Source of the DNA: Planctomycetia bacterium
GTDB taxonomy: Bacteria > Planctomycetota > Phycisphaerae > Phycisphaerales > SM1A02
Assembly: GCA_005799475.1 (NCBI GenBank)
Contig: SYGQ01000172.1
Span: forward strand, 1-24,381
DNA length: 24,381 bases
Direction of reading: 5' to 3'
Of the stretch, positions 14,357 through 20,689 are shown piece by piece (position 1 is the stretch's first letter; every line of letters begins with the position of its first letter). The translations under genes were made by a program, and so were the position numbers. The notes under the pieces are model-generated. The model saw only the letters and a program-made list of their open reading frames with translations. It was not told the origin of the DNA and made no database searches.

Positions 14357-15574
14357 TCAGCGCACCGAGTCCATCGTGACGGCGCGGCGTGCGCGTGCGC
14401 AACGCACCACAGCGTCAAGCACTCGTTGCGTTTCGTAGGCGTCGGCGAAGTCCGGCAACGGCACTTCCGGATCGAATCCCGCGAGTGAGCGCACCATGTC
14501 GGCGGCCTGACTCACGAACCCGTGCTCGTAGCCGATCAGGTGCGCGGCGGGCCAATAGTTCGCCACATACGGGTGCGACGGATCCGTGCACATGATGCGC
14601 GTCCATCCCTGCACCGCGGCTGGCCTGGACTGATCCCAGTACTCAAGCTCGTTCATGCGCTCGAAGTCGAACTTGATCGATCCCAACTCGCCGTTGACCT
14701 CGATGGTGTTGCGATTCCTGTTCCCAGTGGCAAGCCGCGTGGATTCGAACGAGGCGACGATCCCGCCCTTCATGCGCGCGAGAAAGAGCACAGCGTCGTC
14801 GACCGTGGACTTGGCCATGCGCGCGCGGCGAGAGGGTTTCCCGCGGAGCGCCCCATCGGACCTCGCAACGACCGCCCGTTCCTTCACGAAGGTCTCCTCG
14901 ATGGCGCCCTCGATGGAAGTGAACTCGGCGCCCGTGACGAATCGCGCCATGTCAATGATGTGAGCATTGAGGTCGCCGTGCGCTCCGGAGCCCGCCTGCG
15001 ACGCATCGAACCGCCACAGCAGCGGTGTCGATGGACCGCCCCAATCCTGCAGGTACGACGCGCGCACATGGAAGATGCGACCGAGCTTGCCCTCGCGCAC
15101 CAACCGATGCGCGAGTGCCACGGCCGGCGCCCGCCGGTAGTTGAACCACACGAACGACTGCACGCCCCGCGTGCGCGCCTTCGCGGCGGCGTCGCGCATG
15201 GCTCTCGCTTCCTTGAGTGACCTCGCCAGCGGTTTCTCGCACGCGACATGCTTGCCAGCGTTCAGCGCGGCGACGGCGATCTCAGCGTGGGAGTCATTTG
15301 GGGTCGCGACATCGATGAGCGTCGCCTCGGGGTCCGCCAGAGTCTGCCGCCAGTTGACGGTAGAACCGCGCCAGCCCCACCTGCGGCCAAACTCATGCGT
15401 TGCCGCAGCGTCTCGACCGGCCACCCAGCGCATCGTCACTGGCCGCGGCAAGTCGAAGAACTTCGGCGCGTTCGCCCATGCGATCGAGTGGGCGCGACCC
15501 ATGAACTTCGTCCCAACGAGCGCGACCCCGACGCCGCGAGGATCGATCCGCTTGGGCACTCGCGTGCGCTTCAT
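14357..15574 (-). CDS. Gfo/Idh/MocA family NAD(P)-dependent oxidoreductase
   Basis: Protein of 405 residues. The N-terminal Rossmann fold begins at residue 15 (VGVALVGTKFMGRAHS) and carries the usual dinucleotide-binding turn at 20-26. The ATPNDSHAEIAVAALNAGKHV stretch spans about 90-110, with the family signature CEKPLARS at 112-119. The C-terminal alpha/beta domain has GAHGDLNAHIIDMARFVTG, which supplies the conserved Asp/His pair of the active site. Members oxidise or reduce sugars, inositols and related polyols; the substrate is not predictable. Planctomycetes carry many paralogues. The start ATG at 15574 has a -10-like TAGGAT exactly 6 nt upstream, suggesting a leaderless message. The stop lies 1 nt before the squalene-hopene cyclase start, so the two are co-transcribed; whether this enzyme acts on a hopanoid side chain is unknown. 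Confidence 0.92.
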   Translation of the reverse strand: MKRTRVPKRIDPRGVGVALVGTKFMGRAHSIAWANAPKFFDLPRPVTMRWVAGRDAAATHEFGRRWGWRGSTVNWRQTLADPEATLIDVATPNDSHAEIAVAALNAGKHVACEKPLARSLKEARAMRDAAAKARTRGVQSFVWFNYRRAPAVALAHRLVREGKLGRIFHVRASYLQDWGGPSTPLLWRFDASQAGSGAHGDLNAHIIDMARFVTGAEFTSIEGAIEETFVKERAVVARSDGALRGKPSRRARMAKSTVDDAVLFLARMKGGIVASFESTRLATGNRNRNTIEVNGELGSIKFDFERMNELEYWDQSRPAAVQGWTRIMCTDPSHPYVANYWPAAHLIGYEHGFVSQAADMVRSLAGFDPEVPLPDFADAYETQRVLDAVVRCARARRAVTMDSVR

Positions 15575-15579
15575 CGTCG

Positions 15580-15586
15580 TATCCTA
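15580..15586. promoter_or_regulatory. Overlapping divergent -10 boxes (TATCCT plus, TAGGAT minus)
   Basis: The seven bases TATCCTA read as TATCCT on the plus strand (15580-15585) and TAGGAT on the minus strand (15586-15581). The minus box is 6 nt from the ATG at 15574 (leaderless geometry). The plus box is 21 nt from the ATG at 15607, leaving a short leader with a GAGGA Shine-Dalgarno at 15596-15600. RNA polymerase could occupy only one direction at a time. Confidence 0.45.
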
Positions 15587-15606
15587 ACCAGACCCGAGGA
15601 CACACC

Positions 15607-16764
15607 ATGATGCCACACGACGCCATCGACCCTTCCCGTTCCGTCTCCACGCACGACGCACTGTTCGCGCGACTCGATCGCGTCGAGCGCGAGTCGGCCT
15701 CGGCGATGCGCCACGCACGACGATGGCGCACGGGCGCGCTCGTGATGGCTGGAGCGTCCGTCGCCTTCGCCACGCTCGCTGCCACTCAGTCGGCACGCAC
15801 GCCGGATGTGATCCGAGCGCGACGATTCGAGGTCGTCGATCAGAACGACAAGATCATCTTCCTTGCTGGCATCGGCCAAAACGGCGGGCAAATCGACATC
15901 TGGGGCAATGGCGGCACGAATGTGTTGCGGCTCGGTGCCAATGCCGACGGCGGCGACCTTGTGGTGTGGAATGCGAAGGGACAGGGCGTGGCCGCGATGT
16001 ACGCGACATCGAGTGGCGGCCGCGTCGAGGCCACGATGCCCGAAGGAAGCGCGATGCTGCGCGCCGAGGGCTCGAGTCCATCGGTCATCATCAGCGACGC
16101 GAGCGACCGTCCACGCTTCGTGGCCACCATGGCCGGCGAAACCGCCGGAATCAGCGTGCGCCATTCGGGCGGGCAGGAACTCGTCGCGCTCGGGGCGAGT
16201 GCTGGATCGGGCGGAATCGTGCGGGTGTCAGAGCCTGACGGCACGCTCGCCGCGCAGATGCTCGCCTACGACACCGGTGGCGTCGTCGAGTGCGCGTCTC
16301 GCTCGGGCGGACGGGCAGCGTCACTCGGAAGCGGCACCGAAGGAGCCGGCGGCACACTTTCGCTCTTTGCCCCCGACGGCAGCGAGGCGCTCTCGGCGCA
16401 GGCGCGTACCGATGCCGGCGCGCGGCTCTCGCTCCTGGGAACCAACGGACAACCAGTCGCCATTGTCGAGACCGGCGCGACCAATGCGGGCCTCTTCTCG
16501 CTTGTCAGCGACGGCAAGCGCATCGCCGGTCTGGGTGCCTCCGCTAGGGGTGGCCTCCTGAATCTCTGCGGTCCCGACGGCAAGGCGCTCGTCGCCGCAG
16601 GCGCGGCCAGCGACGCCGACGGTGGCGCGATCAGCGTGCGAAGCGGCAACGGCGGGCAGATTGTGCGGCTCGGGATCGACCGAGTGGGCGGCGGCGAGGT
16701 CGCCGTCTACGACGGTCCGGGCGCGCGCAAGCGCGTCCTCAACGCGTCGAGCGCGCAGCCGTAG
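15607..16764 (+). CDS. Membrane-anchored glycine-rich repeat protein, probable beta-solenoid
   Basis: Protein of 385 residues, family not recognised. Residues 1-40 are charged and helical. Residues about 44-62 form one membrane segment (TGALVMAGASVAFATLAAT), giving a type II-like anchor with the rest outside the cytoplasm. From about residue 75 to the end it is built of imperfect 20-25 residue repeats of the form G-G-x-hydrophobic-x-hydrophobic-x-x-x-D-G-x-x-hydrophobic-x-x-L-G (for example QIDIWGNGGTNVLRLGANADGG, NLCGPDGKALVAAGAASDADGG, IVRLGIDRVGGGEVAVYDG). This regularity suggests a beta-helix or similar solenoid. GAGGA at 15596 gives a Shine-Dalgarno 6 nt before the ATG at 15607; ATG at 15610 is the alternative. 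Gene order gives no role: it is divergent from the oxidoreductase and convergent with the gene at 16862, with a strong hairpin between. Confidence 0.8.
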   Translation: MMPHDAIDPSRSVSTHDALFARLDRVERESASAMRHARRWRTGALVMAGASVAFATLAATQSARTPDVIRARRFEVVDQNDKIIFLAGIGQNGGQIDIWGNGGTNVLRLGANADGGDLVVWNAKGQGVAAMYATSSGGRVEATMPEGSAMLRAEGSSPSVIISDASDRPRFVATMAGETAGISVRHSGGQELVALGASAGSGGIVRVSEPDGTLAAQMLAYDTGGVVECASRSGGRAASLGSGTEGAGGTLSLFAPDGSEALSAQARTDAGARLSLLGTNGQPVAIVETGATNAGLFSLVSDGKRIAGLGASARGGLLNLCGPDGKALVAAGAASDADGGAISVRSGNGGQIVRLGIDRVGGGEVAVYDGPGARKRVLNASSAQP

Positions 16765-16787
16765 CGCCCGGGTGCGCTCGCTGCGAT

Positions 16788-16830
16788 CTCGGGAAGAAAC
16801 GGTGAGTCTGACTCGCCATTGTTTCCCGAG
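16788..16830. terminator. Long hairpin between convergent genes, possible bidirectional terminator
   Basis: A 43-nt inverted repeat: arms 16788-16807 and 16811-16830 with a CTG loop. Of 20 positions, 16 are Watson-Crick, 2 are G-T wobbles and 2 are mismatches; the outer eight base pairs (CTCGGGAA/TTCCCGAG) are perfect. It sits in the 97-bp gap between the stop codons of the convergent genes ending at 16764 and 16862. There is no T-run on either side, so it is not a textbook intrinsic terminator but could stall polymerase or protect both 3' ends. Confidence 0.6.
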
Positions 16831-16861
16831 AACGCGTGGTTCGCGCGTCGCGGTGGGCGGT

Positions 16862-17278
16862 TCAAACGCCCGAGAGCGCGAAGGTCGCGCCACTCTCGAC
16901 ATAGAAATTGACGAGATCGCCTGTGGCGAAGTCGCTCGCGCACTGCCCGGGGGGAACATCAATACGCATGGGCACGACCGCATGAACGATCGCCGTGTTG
17001 TTGACGGTGTCGGTCGCGAGGACTCGGCCCTGCACAATTCTTGGCGTCCCCTCGATGGGCTCGATGAATGTCCCCCCCGCTGCGGCGCGGTGCATCTTGA
17101 GTGCCTTGGCGCGGATGCGACCCTCGAGGGGGCGTCCCACCGTGGCGTTCGCGGCGCTGCCGCCGCTCGCATCAACGAGGTCGATCCGGTAGTTCGTCCG
17201 CGCGACGGAAACGCGGACGCGCCCGTCACGCGCCTTCTCGATCACAACGCGGGCGATGTCGCTGGGGGCGTTCGTCAT
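16862..17278 (-). CDS. Small conserved-looking protein of unknown function
   Basis: Protein of 138 residues without signal peptide or membrane segment. It is beta-rich with alternating hydrophobics: VIEKARDGRVRVSVARTNYRIDLV, then VGRPLEGRIRAKALKMHRA, VQGRVLATDTV and AIVHAVVPMRIDV, ending VNFYVESGATFALSGV. The pattern could suit an OB-fold or small beta-barrel but no family signature is recognisable. The ATG at 17278 lies 27 nt downstream of the phosphohexomutase stop on the same strand, so it is probably in that operon. The whole gap is nearly filled by a 7-bp stem hairpin, and a TAGGCT hexamer 9 nt before the ATG might provide a separate promoter. The coding call rests on the clean start, the steady codon pattern and its position between convergent structures. 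Confidence 0.7.
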   Translation of the reverse strand: MTNAPSDIARVVIEKARDGRVRVSVARTNYRIDLVDASGGSAANATVGRPLEGRIRAKALKMHRAAAGGTFIEPIEGTPRIVQGRVLATDTVNNTAIVHAVVPMRIDVPPGQCASDFATGDLVNFYVESGATFALSGV

Positions 17279-17280
17279 GG

Positions 17281-17305
17281 GGGCACGAGCCTACCGCGCG
17301 TGCCC
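17281..17305 (-). promoter_or_regulatory. Intercistronic hairpin between phosphohexomutase and the 138-residue gene
   Basis: GGGCACG (17281-17287) and CGTGCCC (17299-17305) form a 7-bp GC-rich stem with an 11-nt loop. It fills almost the whole 27-nt gap between the two genes and ends 2-3 nt from the downstream ATG. It could influence ribosome access or mRNA processing between the cistrons. No T-run follows, so it is unlikely to terminate transcription. Confidence 0.45.
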
Positions 17306-18703
17306 TCAGTGGTCGACGCGCCGTCCAAGGATCGGTGCAAGTGTCGTGACCTGCGCGTCAACCGCTGCGCGCGTTCGCGACTCAAGATTGAGTCGAAGCA
17401 GCGGCTCCGTGTTGCTCATGCGGACATTGCACCACCACGAGCCTGCATCGAGGCTGACGCCGTCGAGTTCGGTGCAGGTCGCGTTCGGGTACGCGCGCCG
17501 CAAACTGGCGATCGCACCCTCCTTGTCCTCGCACTCAAAGTTGATCTCCCCCGACTGCTCGTAGCGGCGAAAGGGCGCGAGGATTTCGGAGAGCGGCCGC
17601 TTCGCCCGCGCGAGCAGGCTCGCCACAGCGGCGAAGGTTCGCAGTCCCGAGTCGGTGTTGAACATGTCCGCGAAGTAGAAGTGACCCGAGAGTTCGCCGC
17701 CAATGGGTGCGGCGGTGTCGGCGAGCACCTGCTTCATGAAGACATGACCGACGCGGCTTTCGACCGGTACCCCGCCAGCTTCGGTGATGGCCTCGCGCAC
17801 ACTCCGCGAGGATCGCAGGTCGTAGACGATCGCGGCACCAGGCTGCCCCTTGAGCGCCTCCGTGGCAAGCGCCGCCAGCAGAATGTCACATCCCACGGTC
17901 CCACCATGCTCGTCAAGGACGATGCAGCGATCCGCATCGCCGTCGAAGCAGACCCCGAAGTCGTGCCGTGCACGCCGAAGTTCTTCGCGCACCGTCGCGA
18001 GGTTCGCCTCGACCAGCGGATTGGGTTCGTGCACGAATGTCCCCGTGGAGTTGTCGAAGTTGAAGGCCGTCGTCTTGATCCCAGCGACCTCGCCAAACAC
18101 CTTCGGAAATGCGGTCCCGGCCATGCCATTACTCGCATCCACGACAGCACTGAGGTGGCGCGATCCGTCGAGGACGCTCGCCTCCATCCGGCACAGCAGG
18201 TGATCGCGGTACTCGCGCCAGAGGTCTGCCGACTCTTCGCGGCCGGCGCGTGAGTCAACGCCTTCTTCGATGGCCTCTTCCGCGAACGAGCGAATCACTT
18301 CGAGCCCGCTGCCCGAACCCACCGGCTTCGCCTTCACTCGACTCACCTTGAAGCCGTTGTAGTGAGCCGGATTGTGGCTCGCCGTCACCTGCACGCCTCC
18401 GGCGCATTGCAAGTGATTGATCGCGAAGTACACCATCGGCGTGTCGACGAGTCCCACATCCACGACGGTCGCGCCAAAATCTCGCATCCCGCGCTTGAGG
18501 GCCTGCGTCAGGGATGGCGAACTCTTGCGCATGTCGCGCCCCACAACGATGTCGCGCATACTCGGGCGATCGTGGCCTTCGTCGGCCGCGCGCCCAAGGA
18601 GGTAGCGCGCGGTCGCGTAGCCGACTTTCCACGCCACCCGTTCATCGAGCGGCTCCGGATAGGTCGCGCGAATGTCGTACGCCTTGAAAACCTTTCCCAG
18701 CAT
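17306..18703 (-). CDS. Phosphomannomutase/phosphoglucomutase (alpha-D-phosphohexomutase)
   Basis: Interconverts hexose 6-phosphate and hexose 1-phosphate, feeding GDP-mannose or UDP-glucose synthesis for cell-surface polysaccharides; cytoplasmic. The protein is 465 residues, normal for the family. It starts FKAYDIRATYPE; the catalytic phosphoserine loop TASHNP is at residues 107-112 (Ser109), the metal-binding loop DGDADR at 254-259, the sugar-binding loop GGELSGH at 335-341, and the phosphate-binding C-terminal SNTEPLLRLNLES closes domain 4. The wording resembles ManB/AlgC-type dual PMM/PGM enzymes, but substrate preference cannot be read by eye. The start at 18703 (MLGKVFKAYDIR) is the family start and has TACCAT 8 nt upstream; the in-frame extension to 18823 crosses the rpsB promoter and was rejected. 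A small gene of unknown function follows 27 nt downstream. It is divergent from rpsB. Confidence 0.93.
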   Translation of the reverse strand: MLGKVFKAYDIRATYPEPLDERVAWKVGYATARYLLGRAADEGHDRPSMRDIVVGRDMRKSSPSLTQALKRGMRDFGATVVDVGLVDTPMVYFAINHLQCAGGVQVTASHNPAHYNGFKVSRVKAKPVGSGSGLEVIRSFAEEAIEEGVDSRAGREESADLWREYRDHLLCRMEASVLDGSRHLSAVVDASNGMAGTAFPKVFGEVAGIKTTAFNFDNSTGTFVHEPNPLVEANLATVREELRRARHDFGVCFDGDADRCIVLDEHGGTVGCDILLAALATEALKGQPGAAIVYDLRSSRSVREAITEAGGVPVESRVGHVFMKQVLADTAAPIGGELSGHFYFADMFNTDSGLRTFAAVASLLARAKRPLSEILAPFRRYEQSGEINFECEDKEGAIASLRRAYPNATCTELDGVSLDAGSWWCNVRMSNTEPLLRLNLESRTRAAVDAQVTTLAPILGRRVDH

Positions 18704-18711
18704 GGGTCGGA

Positions 18712-18717
18712 ATGGTA
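18712..18717 (-). promoter_or_regulatory. -10 box (TACCAT) of the phosphohexomutase gene
   Basis: On the minus strand TACCAT (18717-18712) is followed by 8 nt and the ATG at 18703, close to the leaderless geometry seen elsewhere. It directly abuts the rpsB -35 box on the other strand (18719-18724). No -35 is clear for this direction. Confidence 0.45.
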
Positions 18718-18718
18718 G

Positions 18719-18748
18719 TTGCACGGCGACGCCGTTCTGCGCTACTCT
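18719..18748 (+). promoter_or_regulatory. rpsB-tsf promoter: TTGCAC - 18 nt - TACTCT
   Basis: A -35 like TTGCAC (18719-18724) and a -10 like TACTCT (18743-18748) are separated by 18 nt. Transcription would begin near 18755, giving an rpsB leader of roughly 185 nt. This is the most complete sigma70-like promoter in the window, as expected for a ribosomal-protein operon. Confidence 0.55.
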
Positions 18749-18754
18749 TCCCGG

Positions 18755-18938
18755 CTCGCCTTTGGGCACCCATCCGTCGTGGATGACCCCTCGGGCGGGC
18801 CTCTTGCACCTCGGTGGGTGCAAGTCGGCGCGACTTCATCGTTCGCACCAGAAGCGCCCTGTTCGAGCGCGCGGAGCCCTTCGGGGCCCCCACCGTCCGC
18901 ATGCTCGGGTGTCGCTGTTCGCAAGGAATCCCCCCACC
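18755..18938 (+). promoter_or_regulatory. Structured rpsB 5' leader, candidate autoregulatory element
   Basis: About 185 nt between the predicted transcription start and the rpsB ATG, without a convincing ORF. It contains a perfect 8-bp hairpin (CTTGCACC 18803-18810, GGTGCAAG 18817-18824, 6-nt loop) and, further on near 18890, a GCCC-TTCG-GGGC hairpin with a stable TTCG tetraloop. An AAGGA Shine-Dalgarno lies about 11 nt before the ATG. In other bacteria ribosomal protein S2 represses its own operon through leader structures, which makes a similar role here plausible but unproven. Confidence 0.4.
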
Positions 18939-19793
18939 ATGTCTCTCGTCAACGAACTCATTGAAGCCGGTATCCACTTCGGCCAACGCCGTTCCAGTTG
19001 GAACCCGAAGATGGCGCCCTACATCCAGGGCATCAAGAATCAGATCCACATCATCGATATCCGGGAGACCATCAAGGGCCTCCTCCTCGCCAAGAAGTTC
19101 ATCGCCAAGACGGTCAGCGAAGGCGGCGATGTGCTCTTCGTGGGCACCAAGCGACAGGCCCGAGGGTCCATCGAGGCCCACTGCACCGCCTGCGGCATGC
19201 CGTACATCACGGAGCGCTGGCTCGGCGGCCTTCTGACGAACTTCCGCACCGTGCGCGACCGACTCAAGCGCCTCGAGGAACTCGAGGGCCTCGTGCAAGG
19301 CGGCGGCATGAAGAGCTACTCCAAGAAGATGGAGTCGCAACTCACCCGCGAACTGAAGAAGATCCACCGCAATCTCAACGGCGTGCGCAGCATGTCGAAG
19401 TTGCCTGCGGCGCTCGTTGTGGTCGATGTCACGCGCGAAATGAACGCGGTGCGCGAGGCGAAGAACCTCGGCATCCCGACGATTTGCCTCATCGATACCG
19501 ACGGCGATCCCGACTTCTCCGACATTCCGATTCCTGGCAACGACGACTCGATGCGATCCATCGACCTCGTGCTCAGGGAACTCGCCGCGGCCGTCACCGA
19601 TGGCAAGACCACTCGGCAGACTTCGGCGCCGGGCGCGGGCGAGCAGGCTGACGACGCGACGCCGGAGGCGCCGCGACGACGAAGCGTGCGCAGTCGGTTC
19701 CGCGTCGATGAGGGTCCGTCCGGACTTGAGGCCAGCGACGCTGTCGCGGTGGCCCCGACCACGGCGATCGATGCACCGCCTTCTCCGGCCTGA
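18939..19793 (+). CDS. rpsB: 30S ribosomal protein S2
   Basis: Protein of the small ribosomal subunit, 284 residues. It opens with the family N-terminus MSLVNELIEAGIHFGQRRSSWNPKM (read as two adjoining motifs, LIEAGIHFG and SWNPKMAPYI), then IHIIDIRETIKGL, VLFVGTKRQA, ERWLGGLLTNF, and the C-terminal core LPAALVVVDVTREMNAVREA, IPTICLIDTDGDPDF and IPGNDDSMRSIDL. The core ends near residue 225. A low-complexity Ala/Pro/Arg-rich tail of about 55 residues follows, as in several S2 proteins with extended C-termini. The start at 18939 matches the family, whereas the longer in-frame extension to 18672 is the leader. It is followed at 17 nt by tsf, the classic rpsB-tsf arrangement. A promoter and structured leader precede it. 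Confidence 0.98.
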   Translation: MSLVNELIEAGIHFGQRRSSWNPKMAPYIQGIKNQIHIIDIRETIKGLLLAKKFIAKTVSEGGDVLFVGTKRQARGSIEAHCTACGMPYITERWLGGLLTNFRTVRDRLKRLEELEGLVQGGGMKSYSKKMESQLTRELKKIHRNLNGVRSMSKLPAALVVVDVTREMNAVREAKNLGIPTICLIDTDGDPDFSDIPIPGNDDSMRSIDLVLRELAAAVTDGKTTRQTSAPGAGEQADDATPEAPRRRSVRSRFRVDEGPSGLEASDAVAVAPTTAIDAPPSPA

Positions 19794-19799
19794 TTCACG

Positions 19800-19805
19800 A
19801 AGGAG
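19800..19805 (+). promoter_or_regulatory. Strong Shine-Dalgarno (AAGGAG) of tsf
   Basis: AAGGAG is followed by 5 nt and the ATG at 19811. It is one of the clearest ribosome binding sites in the window, contrasting with the many starts that have none. Confidence 0.75.
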
Positions 19806-19810
19806 CATCC

Positions 19811-20614
19811 ATGAGCACTGCAAACATTGACGCCAAGTTGGTGATGGCCTTGCGCAATCGCACGGGCCTCGGTTTCGGGGATTGTCGAAGCGCGCTCGCC
19901 GAAACAGGCGCTGACCTTGAGAAGGCCGAAGCGCTCCTTCGCGAGAAGCTCAAGGGCAAGATGGACACGCGCACCGACCGAACCGCTGGCGAGGGCTGCA
20001 TCGCCATGGCCATCAAGGGTCATGGTGGCGTGATCATCGAAGTGCGCGCCGAGACGGACTTCACTGCCAAGAACGAAGAGTTCCGGGCGATGGCGACCGA
20101 GTTGGCGGGAATGGCACTCGCTGGCACCGCCGGCGAGGTCGCGATGAGCGCGCCGATGACCACCCTCTTGGATGGCGTCCGCATCAAGACGGGCGAGAAC
20201 ATCTCGTTCGCCAAGGGCACCCACCTCAGTGGCGGGAACTTCGCCAAGTATCTCCATCACGACGGCAAGCTCGGCGTGCTGCTCCAGTACGAGGGTGCCA
20301 TGCCCGAGGAACTGGCCGTGGGCATCTGCCAGCATGTGGCGGCCGCTGTCCCGGCGCCGATGGCGGTCGACGAGCACGGCCTCGCAGCGGACCTTGTCGC
20401 CGCCAAGCGCGAGGAAGCCAAGAAGGAAGCCGCCGACTCGGGTAAAGCCGCCAATCTCATCGACAAGATCGCTGAGGGGAAGCTCCGCAAGTTCTTTGAG
20501 GAGACGACCCTCCTTGGTCAGAAGTATGTCCGCGACGACAAGGTCGCCGTCGGCAAACTCCTGCCTCAGGGCGTCAAGATTCTGGCTTTCGTGCGCATGC
20601 GCGTGGGCGCCTGA
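19811..20614 (+). CDS. tsf: Translation elongation factor Ts
   Basis: Guanine-nucleotide exchange factor that regenerates EF-Tu-GTP; cytoplasmic. The protein is 267 residues, near the usual bacterial length. The N-terminal UBA-like domain contains LVMALRNRTGLGFGDCRSAL (residues 10-29), the region that contacts EF-Tu and normally reads LR-x-x-TG-x-G-x-x-DCK-x-AL. The core has EGCIAMAIKGHGGVIIEV and the family signature ETDFTAKNEEF. The C-terminal part has LIDKIAEGKLRKFFEETTLLGQKYV, the usual coiled-coil to C-terminal module passage, ending ILAFVRMRVG. It lies 17 nt after rpsB with a strong AAGGAG Shine-Dalgarno, and is followed 29 nt later by an intrinsic terminator, so rpsB-tsf form a two-gene operon. 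Confidence 0.98.
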   Translation: MSTANIDAKLVMALRNRTGLGFGDCRSALAETGADLEKAEALLREKLKGKMDTRTDRTAGEGCIAMAIKGHGGVIIEVRAETDFTAKNEEFRAMATELAGMALAGTAGEVAMSAPMTTLLDGVRIKTGENISFAKGTHLSGGNFAKYLHHDGKLGVLLQYEGAMPEELAVGICQHVAAAVPAPMAVDEHGLAADLVAAKREEAKKEAADSGKAANLIDKIAEGKLRKFFEETTLLGQKYVRDDKVAVGKLLPQGVKILAFVRMRVGA

Positions 20615-20643
20615 GCGACGACGGGCGTTTCATCGATCCCAAG

Positions 20644-20674
20644 AACGCGCGGCCTCAACCGCGCGTTTTTTCTT
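20644..20674 (+). terminator. Intrinsic terminator of the rpsB-tsf operon
   Basis: A perfect GC-rich stem, ACGCGCGG (20645-20652) with CCGCGCGT (20659-20666), has a 6-nt loop CCTCAA and is followed by a T-run ending TTTTTTCTT at 20674. This is the only textbook Rho-independent terminator seen in the window. Confidence 0.92.
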
Positions 20675-20689
20675 GGCGGCGCTGTCCGC

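Noticed and set aside
12967..14379. 470-codon plus-strand ORF opposite the squalene-hopene cyclase
   Set aside because: Antisense to a gene with DxDDTA and QW motifs; composition dominated by Arg, His and Ala without any recognisable domain.
16622..18253. 543-codon plus-strand ORF spanning the hairpin, the small gene and much of the phosphohexomutase
   Set aside because: It runs through three independent features on the other strand and has shadow-like composition.
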